From: Cystobacter fuscus DSM 2262
GTDB lineage: Bacteria; Myxococcota; Myxococcia; Myxococcales; Myxococcaceae
DNA: 64,000 nt
Assembly (NCBI RefSeq): GCF_000335475.2
Contig: NZ_ANAH02000023.1
Coordinates: 121,380 to 185,379, forward strand
Direction: 5' to 3'
Position 1 is the first letter of the stretch, and each line of letters starts with the position of its first letter. Under the pieces are notes generated by a model, which saw only the letters and a program-made list of their open reading frames with translations, was not told the origin of the DNA and did no database searches. The position numbers and the translations under genes are program-made. This document shows positions 46,696-56,461 of the stretch, piece after piece.

Positions 46696-47456
46696 GACGG
46701 CTCCCCTCGCGCCACGGTGATGAACAGCTCCTCGAGCGTGGCCTTTCCATACTGGGCGGGCAGGGCCCGGGGGTCTCCCTGGAGGACGATCCTCCCGCGC
46801 GAGACGATGAGCACCCGGTCGCACACCTCCTCGACCTCGTACATGTTGTGGGACGTCCACAGCACGCCGCCCTGGCCCTGGGTGGCGAAGTCCCGGATGC
46901 GGGCGCGGATGTCTCGCGCCGTCATGGGATCCAACGACGCGGTCGGCTCGTCGAGCAGCAGCAGGGCGGGGCGGTTGATGAGGGCCTTGGCCAGCGTCAC
47001 CCGCGTCTGCTCTCCCGAGGAGAGCACCCCGCAGCGCACGTCACGGAAGCGCGTGAGCTCCAAATGGGTGAGGAGCTGCTCGATACGCTCGGACAGATGC
47101 TTCACGCCATAGAGCAGGCCGAAGGTGCGCAGGTTCTGCTGGACGGTGAGGTTGCCGGGCAGGGGCGCGTAGATGGCGGCGAAGTTCGTGTGCGCGAGCG
47201 CCCGGGTGCGGTGCCGCGCGAGATCCACTCCTTCTATGTGGATGGAGCCCGAGCTCGGCTCGAGCAGTCCGAGCACCATGTTGATGGTGGTCGTCTTGCC
47301 CGCGCCGTTGCTGCCGAGCAGCCCGACGATCTCATGGCGGTCCACGTCGAAGGAGAGCCCATCGACGGCGACGGTGGCTCCGTATTGCTTGCGCAGCTCC
47401 ACGACGGACAGGACCTTCGCGGGGGGAGCGGACTGCGGAGGAGGGGACGTCTTCAC
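46692..47456 (-). CDS. ABC transporter ATP-binding protein
   Basis: A 254-residue ATPase of the CcmA/DrrA/NodI type that pairs with ABC-2 permeases. Walker A is GLLGSNGAGKTT, the Q-loop region is unusual (AAIYAPLPGNLTVQQN, so the usual Gln is not obvious), the signature is LSSGEQTRVTLAKA (normally LSGGQ), Walker B is LLLLDEPTASLD, and the switch is TSHNMYEVE. The N-terminal 12 residues are Pro/Ser-rich. It is the first gene of a two-gene export operon. Confidence 0.9.
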   Translation of the reverse strand: MKTSPPPQSAPPAKVLSVVELRKQYGATVAVDGLSFDVDRHEIVGLLGSNGAGKTTTINMVLGLLEPSSGSIHIEGVDLARHRTRALAHTNFAAIYAPLPGNLTVQQNLRTFGLLYGVKHLSERIEQLLTHLELTRFRDVRCGVLSSGEQTRVTLAKALINRPALLLLDEPTASLDPMTARDIRARIRDFATQGQGGVLWTSHNMYEVEEVCDRVLIVSRGRIVLQGDPRALPAQYGKATLEELFITVARGEPS

Positions 47457-47513
47457 GCGGTCTGCTCTACGCCCGAACGTGCCCCGGGGATAGCGGGGAT
47501 GTTCAACGCACGA

Positions 47514-47546
47514 CCCTCCCCTTCCCGAGATAGGGGAAGGGGAGGG
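47514..47546 (-). terminator. hairpin after the first M36 peptidase gene
   Basis: CCCTCCCCTTCCC (47514-47526) pairs perfectly with its complement at 47534-47546 around a 7-nt loop, 10 nt after the peptidase stop. The 13-bp stem has no following T-run. Confidence 0.55.
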
Positions 47547-47556
47547 CCGGAACGAC

Positions 47557-50500
47557 TCAGTTCACCCGGCGGCGGCGCGCCAGGGCGAGCAGCCCCAGGC
47601 CGAGCAGGCCCAGGGGGGCCTCGGCGCCGGTGGAGCAGCCACACTTCGGCGGCTCGGGCTGAGGCTGGGGCTCGGGGTCCGGGTTGGGCTGGGGCTCGGG
47701 GTTGGTCACCGGCTTGGGAGTGACGGTGACGGAGACGAAGGCGGGCTCACTGTCGAGCGAGCCATCCTTGACCACGAGGCTGAAGCGCAGCGTGGTCTGG
47801 GCGTCCACGTCCGGAGCGATGAAGGACGGGGTGGCGGTGTCCGCGCCGGTGAGCGTCACGGGCGAGCCCTCCACCTGGGTCCAGGTGTAGCTCAGCGTGT
47901 CGCCGTCGGGGTCCGCGCTGGCGGTGCCATTGAGTTTCGCCTGGGCACCCTCCTCGACGGTGAGTGCGTCACCGGCGTGGGCGGTGGGGGCGCGGTTGAC
48001 GTTCTTCACCGTGACGTCCACGGAGGCGCGGGTCGTCGTCTGGCCGTCGCTCACCAGCAACAGGAAGGTGAGCGTCTCGTCGAGGGTGACTTCGGGCGCG
48101 GTGAAGGTGGCCTGGGGCGTGAGGGCGTTGGACAGGGCCACCGGCGTGCCGGACTGCTGCACCCAGTAGTAGGTGAGCTTGTCACCGTCCTCGTCGCTCG
48201 CCGAGCCCATGAGCGTGTAGCTGGAGCGCTCGTCCACGATGCCGGCCAGGCCCGCGTTGACGGTGGGCGCGCGGTTCACGTTCGTCACCGTCACCGTCAC
48301 CGTGTCGGTGACCGTGCTGCTCTTGTTGGTGACGGACAGCCGGAGCACCAGGTTGGTGCTGGCGGTCACCTCGGGGGCGACGAAGGACGGCGTGAGCGTG
48401 TTCGCGCCGGTGAGCGTCACCGTGGGGCCGGACACCTGCGTCCACGTGTAGGTGAGCGAGCCGCCGTTGGGGTCCTTCGCGCTGCCCTGGAGCGTCAGCT
48501 TCGCGCGCTCCCCCACCTGCAGGTCCGGGCCGGCCGAGATGACGGGAGCCTGGGGGCTCACGCACACATTGTCATCCTCGAGCACCTTGGTGAAGGGGGT
48601 GTTGGTGATGCCGCTGAACTCCAGATCGTCCACCAGCCAGCCGTCCGCCCCGGTGTTGATGTCCGAGCCGACGCGGAAGCGCAGCCGCACCGTCTTGCCC
48701 GCGTACGCCGTGCCGAGATCCAGCGTGGCGGGGATGAGGGCGGGGAAGCCCGGGCTCTTGCCGGAGATGGCTTTACGGCCATCGAGCGGATTGAGGTTGT
48801 CCTCCGCGCTCTCGAGCGTCGCGGTGTACAGGGACTGGCCGACGTCCACCCACGTCTGTCCATCATCCTCGCTCAGTTCGATGACGGCGCCGTCGTAGTA
48901 GATGTCCTTGGGGTTGGTGCTGGAGGCAGGGGTCCACTCGAAGCTCCAGGCCTGCTTGAACTTGAGGACGAAGGGCTCGGTGGCGCTCACCAGGAGAGGC
49001 GGGGTGGTGAGGCGCATGTCGCTCGGCCCGTCCTCGTTCACCGCGTAGAAGAGGTTGTTGGTGACCGTGGGGTACTGGAAGACTTCCCAGTCCACGTTGT
49101 CCAGGCGGTCATCATGCGTGAAGGTCCAGGGCGGGTTGCTGGACTGCACGTCCTCGAGCCGCTGGGACTCGGGCTCCTCGTCGTAGTTGGCCATCACGGT
49201 CAGGGTGCCCGTGCGGTCGCCCGGCCGCTTGAGCTGTCCCTGGTGCGTGGTGACGACGAAGTTCAGCCACTGGCGCATCGTCGCGCCCTGGAGCGACACC
49301 GGGACGGTCACCTCCGCCTCCTGCTGCACGTCCAAGGCCGGCACCTGGACCTGGCCGCCGTTGCCCAGCGTCACGCCGAAGGTGGGCGAGGTGACGGTGG
49401 CGGTCGTTCCCTCGGTCCGGGTGGGACCCAGGTTGCGCACCTTGATGCGCAGCTGGCCCATCTCGCCGTTGTCGAGGATGGCGTCCCCGTCGCACGCCTG
49501 GGTGGGGGCATCCACGGAGATGGAGACGACCGCGACGTCCGCGGTCGTGTCGTAGCTCTCCACGACGCCCACGTGGGTGGTGGACAGGCGGTCCGGCGCC
49601 TTGGCTCCCACGCCCGCGCCACGCCGGGCGAAGGCGCTCCAGAAGCGCTGTCCATCCGCGGGATCCAAGGCGTAGGCCGCCGCGATGAGCGCGTCACGCG
49701 CCTCGAGGAAGGTGGGCATCGCGGGCGTGAGCTTGTAGCCGTTGACCAGGTACTGCTTCATGCGCTGTTGGGCCTCCTGGAAGGGATGGGCGCGCAGCAG
49801 CGCCACGTAGCAGTCCCACAGCAGGGTGGCCCAGATCTCACCCGAGTTGTGGTACTCCGCGTTGGTGGAGAAGGGCGAGATGGGCGCCGAGGTGGGCAGG
49901 GTCTCCGCGTTGGAGATGTGCTTGAAGGTGAGCGCGTTCTTGCTCATGTCCGCCGAGTAGGTCACGCGCCGGATGCCGAAGAAGGTGCTGTCGTCGGACA
50001 TGCCGCCGCGCGTGGCGTACTCGGCCGCGGCATAGGCTCCGTTCCAGTTGGCGTTGGAGGGGACGTTGATGTCCTCCGGGCGCGTCATCATCAGCAGGGC
50101 GGTGAAGTCCGCCCAGCCCTCGCCCATGGACCTGCCCTGGTTGTTGGTCAGGCCGGACCCGTTCCAGATGAGGCGGTTGCTGATGTAGTGGCCCCACTCG
50201 TGCGCCACGATGCCGTTGTCGATCGTTCCGTCCGGATCGAGGAACCGTACGCTGTAGAGCCGCGCGGTGAGCCCGGGGAGCGCGGCCTTGATCTCCTGGC
50301 CCGTGGTGCGCGTGACGATCTGGGTGGGAATGGTGATGCTCGCGTCCTTGCTGCCGGACGACTGGACGACGTCCACGGTGTTCACCCAGAGGACGCCGAT
50401 GGCGCCGGCGTTCTGCGCGTTCTTGATCTGCTGGGGGATGGTGCAGGAGGTGCTGGTGCTGCGGTCGACGAGGGCGATCTTCCCGGCCACCTCGGCGGCG

Positions 50501-52137
50501 TTGGTCAGGGGAGCGCAGGCCTTGGTGTCGGACGGAGTGCCGCTGGCCGTGAGCACGACCTCCGCGCTCAGGTTGTACTCCAGCGGGCCGGCGGCGACGG
50601 TGCCCACCGGGTACTTGCGCGTGGTGCCGCCGGAGACGCTCGTCTCCAGGTGCGTGTCGAGGTTGTCGAAGATGTACATCTGCATGCGCGGGGACGCACC
50701 GTCCGCCGGCGTCGACATGTTCGCGTTGTTGCGCCCGCTGTAGTCCTGCGCCTGGGCTTGGATGGCGTCACCGCCCAGGCCACCGCGGCCGAAGTTGTCC
50801 TTCTGCGCGTTGCCCGAGGCCTCGTCGAAGCCCACGTCGTAGAACCAGTCGTGCAGCCAGTTGTTCACGTAGAACAGCTGCGTGGTGGCCGCCTGGATCT
50901 GCTCCGGGTTGGCATAGGGCTGGATGCTCAGGTCCATGGTCCGGTCGAACACGCCCGGAGCCGTCACCGTGGCACGCAGGTCACCCTGGCTGAAGCCGTC
51001 CGGCGCGACGAGGTCCGCGTAGGCGTCCACGTTGTTGCCCTGGGTCTGCGTGGCGCCGTCCGCCAGCCAGGGATCGTTCTTGCTGAAGGGCGCGTTCTGG
51101 AGGGTGACGAGCGAGGGGGCCACGAACGCCGGCGGGGCGAAGGTGAAAGGCTTGCCCGTGGGGTGGGGCGTGGCGACGCCGCCCGCGGGCCCATCCAGCG
51201 GGAGATAGGGCGGCGTGGTCTCCGCCCAGACGCGGTAGGTGAAGTCCGCGTGCGCGGTGAGGTTGTTGCGCATGAGCAGCCGACCATCGGCGGCGGACAC
51301 CACGTAGGCGTAGTAGTCCGACTCGGAGCTCTCCGCCGGGGCCGTGTTGAGCTCCAGGTAGTAGGCGGGCACGAGCCCCTTGGCCATGGGGAAGAAGACG
51401 CGCCTGGCGCGCGCGGGGATGACGAGGCCCTCGGCCAGGGGACGCGCGTAGGGGGCGAGCTGGTAGTGGGTGTAGGCGTCGTTGTCGTCCGCGCGGACGC
51501 TCGCCCGCGTGAGCAGGCTGCCATCCAGGGAGGCGCCGGTCAGATCCTGGTAGGCCAGGGCGATGGCCTGGGGGGCCGTCAACTGGTGGCGCAGGCTCGA
51601 GACCCGGGCGGCGGACGTGGTCGCGGACGCGTACGGGGACAGGTTGCCGCTGAGGGCGACGACCTCGTTGTTCGCGTCGAGGATGACCTTGAGCCCCTGG
51701 CGGAACACCTCCACGCCGTCCACCTTCTGGGCGAAGGTGACGACCGACACGCCGCGCGCGTCACGGCTGACGGAGGCCACGCTCGCACCGGCCTCGGTGA
51801 GCGACTTGTGGCCGTACAGCGACAGGTACTCCGCGAGCTGCTCGCCAGCGGCCTGATCGGGCTTCATGCCCGCCAGTGGCGTGCGCAGCGACCGGGCCTC
51901 GGACTTCCTTCCATTCGCCCAGACGAAGGTGGGCAGGTCGCGCTGCTCGTCCCGGTGGGTAACACGTGCGCCCAGCGTCTTTCCCAGCCGCGGGCTCGTG
52001 CCCGGTGAGGGCGCGGCTCGCAGCGAGGAGGGGGGGGCGTCTTGCAGCACTTCGTAGTTCGGCAGGTCCCGCGCCGTGGCGCCCGTGCTCGCGAGCGCCA
52101 GTGCCAGACTCGACCACTTGAAAACCAACCTTGTCAC
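47557..52137 (-). CDS. M36 (fungalysin-like) metallopeptidase with PA domain, Ig-like repeats and MYXO-CTERM tail
   Basis: A 1526-residue secreted protease. After a signal peptide comes a fungalysin-type propeptide (about 100-300). The catalytic domain contains HEWGH (646-650) and downstream GEGWADF for zinc, and is interrupted by a protease-associated domain (about 540-640). A CARDB/jelly-roll-like region, then three PKD/REJ-type beta repeats follow (each ending VTVTVTNVNRAPT or similar). A Pro-rich linker ends in KCGCSTGAEAPLGLLGLGLLALARRRRVN-type sorting signal (Cys, helix, Arg). I chose GTG 52137, preceded by AAGGAG at 8 nt, over GTG 52176. It is a tandem paralogue of the gene at 52382-56323. 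Confidence 0.9.
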   Translation of the reverse strand: MTRLVFKWSSLALALASTGATARDLPNYEVLQDAPPSSLRAAPSPGTSPRLGKTLGARVTHRDEQRDLPTFVWANGRKSEARSLRTPLAGMKPDQAAGEQLAEYLSLYGHKSLTEAGASVASVSRDARGVSVVTFAQKVDGVEVFRQGLKVILDANNEVVALSGNLSPYASATTSAARVSSLRHQLTAPQAIALAYQDLTGASLDGSLLTRASVRADDNDAYTHYQLAPYARPLAEGLVIPARARRVFFPMAKGLVPAYYLELNTAPAESSESDYYAYVVSAADGRLLMRNNLTAHADFTYRVWAETTPPYLPLDGPAGGVATPHPTGKPFTFAPPAFVAPSLVTLQNAPFSKNDPWLADGATQTQGNNVDAYADLVAPDGFSQGDLRATVTAPGVFDRTMDLSIQPYANPEQIQAATTQLFYVNNWLHDWFYDVGFDEASGNAQKDNFGRGGLGGDAIQAQAQDYSGRNNANMSTPADGASPRMQMYIFDNLDTHLETSVSGGTTRKYPVGTVAAGPLEYNLSAEVVLTASGTPSDTKACAPLTNAAEVAGKIALVDRSTSTSCTIPQQIKNAQNAGAIGVLWVNTVDVVQSSGSKDASITIPTQIVTRTTGQEIKAALPGLTARLYSVRFLDPDGTIDNGIVAHEWGHYISNRLIWNGSGLTNNQGRSMGEGWADFTALLMMTRPEDINVPSNANWNGAYAAAEYATRGGMSDDSTFFGIRRVTYSADMSKNALTFKHISNAETLPTSAPISPFSTNAEYHNSGEIWATLLWDCYVALLRAHPFQEAQQRMKQYLVNGYKLTPAMPTFLEARDALIAAAYALDPADGQRFWSAFARRGAGVGAKAPDRLSTTHVGVVESYDTTADVAVVSISVDAPTQACDGDAILDNGEMGQLRIKVRNLGPTRTEGTTATVTSPTFGVTLGNGGQVQVPALDVQQEAEVTVPVSLQGATMRQWLNFVVTTHQGQLKRPGDRTGTLTVMANYDEEPESQRLEDVQSSNPPWTFTHDDRLDNVDWEVFQYPTVTNNLFYAVNEDGPSDMRLTTPPLLVSATEPFVLKFKQAWSFEWTPASSTNPKDIYYDGAVIELSEDDGQTWVDVGQSLYTATLESAEDNLNPLDGRKAISGKSPGFPALIPATLDLGTAYAGKTVRLRFRVGSDINTGADGWLVDDLEFSGITNTPFTKVLEDDNVCVSPQAPVISAGPDLQVGERAKLTLQGSAKDPNGGSLTYTWTQVSGPTVTLTGANTLTPSFVAPEVTASTNLVLRLSVTNKSSTVTDTVTVTVTNVNRAPTVNAGLAGIVDERSSYTLMGSASDEDGDKLTYYWVQQSGTPVALSNALTPQATFTAPEVTLDETLTFLLLVSDGQTTTRASVDVTVKNVNRAPTAHAGDALTVEEGAQAKLNGTASADPDGDTLSYTWTQVEGSPVTLTGADTATPSFIAPDVDAQTTLRFSLVVKDGSLDSEPAFVSVTVTPKPVTNPEPQPNPDPEPQPQPEPPKCGCSTGAEAPLGLLGLGLLALARRRRVN

Positions 52138-52381
52138 TTCGGGGGCTCCTTCCCATAGGCGACGCACCGTGGCCACCGTTCCACCACGTCCCCGGGAGGC
52201 ACCCGCTCCAGACCTCGAAGCGACGACGGTTCTCCTCCCAGCGGTAAAGTGTCGACAGGTTGAAGCTTAGAGCCAATCCCCTTGCATCGTCTAATGCATG
52301 GGGTCGGGTCGCTTACACCGAGCAATTCCTGTCAAAAGAGAAGAGACGGAAGGGACCGGGAAGCGAGCAGTTCGGAGCTGC

Positions 52382-55300
52382 TCAGTTCACCCGGCGGCGG
52401 CGCGCCAGGGCGAGCAGTGCCAGGCCCATCATCCCCAGGGGGGCCTCGGCGCCGCTGGAGCAGCCACAGCGCGGCGGCTCCGGGTTTGGGGTGGGCGCGC
52501 GGTTCACGTCCGTCACGGTCACGGTGACCGTGTCAATGGCCGTGGCGCCGCCGTTGGAGATGGACAGCTGGAAGAGCAGGGCGGTGTTGGCGCTCACCTC
52601 GGGGGCGACGAAGGAGGGCGTGAGCGTGTCGGCCTCCGAGAGCGTCACCTCCGGGCCGGACAGCTGCGTCCACGCATGGGTGAGAGGGCTGTCGTCCGCG
52701 TCCGTGGCGCGGCCGTGGAGCGTCAGGCGCGTGCGCTCCTCCACTGTCACGTCTTCTCCTGCCGTGATGACGAGAGGCGGCACGCACACGTGATCCTCCT
52801 CCTTGATGGCGGTGAAGGGCGTGTTGCCGAGGCCACTGAACTCCAGGTCATCCAGCAGCCAGCCATTGGCCCCGGTGTTCTGGTTCGAGCCGACGCGCAA
52901 GCGCAGCCGCACCGTCTTGCCCGCGTAGGCCGTCCCGAGGTCCAGTCTCGAGGTGATGAAGGCGGGGAAGTTCGTGCTCTGGCCCACGAAGGCCCCGCGG
53001 CCCTCGAGCGGGTTGAGGTTGCCCTCGTAGCTGGCGAGTGTGCCGTTGTAGAGGGACTCGCCCACGTCCTTCCACGTCCGTCCATCATCCTCGCTCAGCT
53101 CGATGACGGCGCCGTCGTAGTTCATGCCGACGCCCACTTCGAAGTCCCAGGCCTGCTTGAACTCGAGGACGAGGGGCTCGGTGGTGCTCACCTGGAGGGG
53201 TGGGGAGGTGAGGCGCATGTCGCTCGGCCCGTTCACGTCCCTCGCGTGGAAGACGTGGTTGCCGGTGGCCGTGGGGTACTCCAGGGGGGTCCAGTTCACG
53301 TTGACGCCGTGGTCGTCATTCGTGGCGGTCCAGGGCGGGTTGCTCGACTCCACGTCCTCGGTGGTCGTGGTGGCGGGCTGCTCGTCGTAGTTGGCCCCCA
53401 CGCGCCAGGTGACCTCGCGGTTGCCCGGACGGGACGGGTCTTCCTGGCGCGTGGTGACGGTGAAGCTCAGCTGCTGGCGCCCCGTCGCGCCCTGGAGCGA
53501 CACGGGGAGGGTGACCTCCGTCTCCTCCAACCTGTCCAGGGCTGGCACCTGCACCTGGCCACCATTGCCCAGCGTCACGCCCGGGCTGGAGGAGGTGACG
53601 GTGGCGACGGTCTGCTCGGTGCGGAGGGCATCCAGGTTGCGCAGCTTGATGCGCAGCAGGCCCGTCTCGCCGTTGTCGAGGATGTTGTCCCGGTCACACG
53701 TCTTGGCCACGGCCTCCACGGAGAGGGAGACGACCGTTACGTCCGCCGTGACGTCGTAGCTCTCCACGACGCCGACATGGTCCCAGGAGGTGCGGTCCGG
53801 CGCCACCGCGCCCACGCCCGCGCCCCGCCGGGCGAAGGCCTCCCAGAAGCGGCGTCCATCCTCGGCGGAGGAGGCGGAGGCCGCCGCGATGAGCGCGTCT
53901 CGTGCTTCCAGGAAGGTGGGCGTGGCGGGCGTCAGCTTGTAGCCGTTGACCAGGTACTGCTTCATGCGCTGTTGGGCCTCCTCGAAGGGGTAGGCACGCA
54001 GCAGCGACACGTAGCAGTCCCACAGCTGGGTGGCCCAGATCTCACCCGAGTTGTGGACCTCCGCGTTGGTGGAGAAGGGCGTGGTGGATGCCGAGGCGGG
54101 CAGTGGCTCTCCGTTGGCGATATGCCGGAAGGTGAGCGCGTTCCTGGCCATGTCCGCCGAGTAGGTCACGCGCCGCATGCCGAAGAAGGTGCTGTCCTCG
54201 GACATGCCGCCGCGCGTGGCGTACCCGGCCACGGCGTAGGCGCCGTTCCAGTGGGAGTTGGCGGGGACGTGGATGTCCTCCGGGCGCGTCATCATCAGCA
54301 GGGCGGTGAAGTCCGCCCAGCCCTCGCCCAGGGACTTGCCCTGGTTGTTGGTCAGGCCGGAGGCGTTCCAGACGAGGCGGTTGCTGATGTAGTGGCCCCA
54401 CTCGTGCGCCGCGATGCTGTTGTCGAGCGTGCCATCCAGGTCGGGGACCAGGACGCGGTGGAGCTTCGTGGTGAGGTCGGGGAGCGTGGCCCGGAGCCTG
54501 TTGCCATCCGCCTGCGTGATGTACAGCGAGGGGAGGGTGATGTCCGGAGCGATATCCGCGGCTTCGAGGGCGCCGGACGTGTTGTTCGCGATGATGACAC
54601 CCACGGCTCCGGCGCTCTGCGCGTTGCGGATCTTCTGCACGAAGGTGCAGCCGCCGCGGTCGATGAAGGCGATCTTCCCGGCCACCTCCGCGGCGTTGGT
54701 CAGCGCTTCGCAAGCCGTGGTGGTCGAGTCGCCGCTGACCGCGAGCACGACCTGGCCGCTCAGGTCGAACGACTGCGGGCCGAAGTTGGCGTTGCCCACC
54801 GCGTATTTACCCGCGACGCTCGCGGGCGCGGTCACCTCCAGGTACTGGTCATCCAATGTCTCCTCGGGACCGTCGAAGATGAACATCTGCATGATCGGGG
54901 ACGCACCGTCCGCCGGCGTCGACATGTTCCCGTTGTTGCGGCCGTCGTAGTCCTGCGCCTCGGCATGGATGGGGTCATTTTGCAGGCCGCCGCGGTCGAA
55001 GTTGTCCTGCTGGGCGTTGCCCGCGGCCTCGTCGAAGCCCACGTCGTAGAACCAGTCGTGCAGCCAGTTGTTCACGTAGAACAGCTGCGTGGTGGCCGCC
55101 TGGCTCTGCCCCGCGTTGGCGGAGGGCTGGAGGCTGAAATCCGTGCTCCGGTCGAACATGCCCGGGGCCGTCACCGTGGCGCGGTAGTCCCCCGTGCCGA
55201 AGCCATCCGGATAGACGAGGTCCGCGTAGGCGTCCACGTTGTTGCCCACGGTCTGCGTGGCGCCCTCCGGCAGCCAGGGATCGTTGCGGCTGAAGGGCGC

Positions 55301-56323
55301 GTTCCGCAGGGTGACGAGCGAGGGGGCCACGTATGGCGGCGCGGCGAAGGTCTTGGGCTTGCCCGTGGGGTGCGGCGTGGCGATCCCACCCGCGGGTCCA
55401 TCCAGTGGGAGATAGGGCGGCGTGGTCTCCGCCCAGACGCGGTAGCTGAAGTCCGCGTGCGCGGTGAGGTTGTTGCGCATGAGCAGCCGGCCATCGGCCG
55501 CGGACACCACGTAGGCGTAGTAGTCCGACTCCCGGCTGTCGGCCGGGGCCGTGTTGAGCTCCAGGTAGTAGGCGGGCACGAGCCCCCTGGCCATCGGGAA
55601 GAACACGGGCCTGGCGCGCGCGGGGATGACCAGGCCCTCGGCCAGGGGACGCGCGTAGGGGGCGAGCTGGTAGTGGGTGTAGGCGTCGTTGTCGTCCGCG
55701 CGGATGCTCGCCCGCGTGAGCAGGCTGCCCTCCAGGGGGGAGTCGGTCAGATCCTGATAGGCCAGGGAGATGGCCTGGGGGGCCGTCAACTGGTGGCGCA
55801 GGCTCGGGGCCCGGGCGGCGGACGTGGTCGCGGAGACATGGGGGGACAGGTTGCCGCTGAGGGCCACGACCTCGTTGTTCGTGTCGAGCAGGACCTTGAG
55901 TCCCTGGCGGAACACCTCCACGCCGTCCACCTGCTGGGCGAAGGTGACGACCGACACGCCGCGCGCGTCACGGCTGACGGAGGTGACGTTCGCGCCCGCC
56001 TCGGTGAGCGACTCGTGGCCATACAGGGACACGTACTCGCCGAGCTGCTCGCGCGCGGCCTGCTCGGGCTTCATGTTCGCCAGCCGCGCGCGCAACGACG
56101 GGGCCTCGGACTTCTTGTTCGCCCAGACGAAGGTGGGCAGGTCGCGCTGCACGTCCCGGTGGGCGACGCGTGCGTCCGTTGCCTCCGGTCGCAGTGGCTT
56201 GTTCGCGCGCGGTGAGGGCGGCGGGTCCTGCGGCACTTCGTAGTTCGGCAGGTCTCGCGCCGTGGCACCCGTGCTCGCGAGTGCGAGTGCCAGCCTCGAC
56301 CACTTGAAAACCAACCCTGTCAC
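52382..56323 (-). CDS. M36 (fungalysin-like) metallopeptidase, tandem paralogue, MYXO-CTERM tail
   Basis: A 1313-residue secreted protease closely similar to its neighbour from signal peptide to jelly-roll region, including HEWGH (640-644), GEGWADF and the inserted PA domain. It has only one PKD/REJ-type repeat before the sorting tail, versus three in the neighbour, which accounts for most of the length difference. The PA domain is the most diverged part. GTG 56323 is preceded by the same AAGGAG block as in the paralogue. Both genes are on the same strand, 244 bp apart, so they arose by tandem duplication and later divergence. Surface-anchored or released proteases of this kind fit predation or saprotrophy. 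Confidence 0.9.
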   Translation of the reverse strand: MTGLVFKWSRLALALASTGATARDLPNYEVPQDPPPSPRANKPLRPEATDARVAHRDVQRDLPTFVWANKKSEAPSLRARLANMKPEQAAREQLGEYVSLYGHESLTEAGANVTSVSRDARGVSVVTFAQQVDGVEVFRQGLKVLLDTNNEVVALSGNLSPHVSATTSAARAPSLRHQLTAPQAISLAYQDLTDSPLEGSLLTRASIRADDNDAYTHYQLAPYARPLAEGLVIPARARPVFFPMARGLVPAYYLELNTAPADSRESDYYAYVVSAADGRLLMRNNLTAHADFSYRVWAETTPPYLPLDGPAGGIATPHPTGKPKTFAAPPYVAPSLVTLRNAPFSRNDPWLPEGATQTVGNNVDAYADLVYPDGFGTGDYRATVTAPGMFDRSTDFSLQPSANAGQSQAATTQLFYVNNWLHDWFYDVGFDEAAGNAQQDNFDRGGLQNDPIHAEAQDYDGRNNGNMSTPADGASPIMQMFIFDGPEETLDDQYLEVTAPASVAGKYAVGNANFGPQSFDLSGQVVLAVSGDSTTTACEALTNAAEVAGKIAFIDRGGCTFVQKIRNAQSAGAVGVIIANNTSGALEAADIAPDITLPSLYITQADGNRLRATLPDLTTKLHRVLVPDLDGTLDNSIAAHEWGHYISNRLVWNASGLTNNQGKSLGEGWADFTALLMMTRPEDIHVPANSHWNGAYAVAGYATRGGMSEDSTFFGMRRVTYSADMARNALTFRHIANGEPLPASASTTPFSTNAEVHNSGEIWATQLWDCYVSLLRAYPFEEAQQRMKQYLVNGYKLTPATPTFLEARDALIAAASASSAEDGRRFWEAFARRGAGVGAVAPDRTSWDHVGVVESYDVTADVTVVSLSVEAVAKTCDRDNILDNGETGLLRIKLRNLDALRTEQTVATVTSSSPGVTLGNGGQVQVPALDRLEETEVTLPVSLQGATGRQQLSFTVTTRQEDPSRPGNREVTWRVGANYDEQPATTTTEDVESSNPPWTATNDDHGVNVNWTPLEYPTATGNHVFHARDVNGPSDMRLTSPPLQVSTTEPLVLEFKQAWDFEVGVGMNYDGAVIELSEDDGRTWKDVGESLYNGTLASYEGNLNPLEGRGAFVGQSTNFPAFITSRLDLGTAYAGKTVRLRLRVGSNQNTGANGWLLDDLEFSGLGNTPFTAIKEEDHVCVPPLVITAGEDVTVEERTRLTLHGRATDADDSPLTHAWTQLSGPEVTLSEADTLTPSFVAPEVSANTALLFQLSISNGGATAIDTVTVTVTDVNRAPTPNPEPPRCGCSSGAEAPLGMMGLALLALARRRRVN

Positions 56324-56416
56324 TTCGGGGGCTCCTTCCCACGGGCGCGCACCGCCTGGAGCCAACCCGCCTGTGCGTGAGCCTACCCCCCTGTTGGTTT
56401 CACCCGCAAAATGGCG

Positions 56417-56445
56417 GGGACGCCTCCCCGGAAGGAGGGCGTCCC
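56417..56445 (-). terminator. hairpin ending the porin-VTC operon
   Basis: GGGACGCC (56417-56424) pairs with GGCGTCCC (56438-56445), extended inward by TCC/GGA with one bulged G, 16 nt after the lipoprotein stop. There is no T-run. Confidence 0.5.
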
Positions 56446-56461
56446 GAGGAGCCGGAGTGGC

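Noticed and set aside
47977..56215. Plus-strand open frames of over 1300 codons antisense to both M36 peptidases (47977-52008 and 52298-56215)
   Set aside because: The two frames resemble each other only because the peptidase genes are paralogues. They consist of low-complexity Arg/Gly/His/Val sequence and have no ribosome site.
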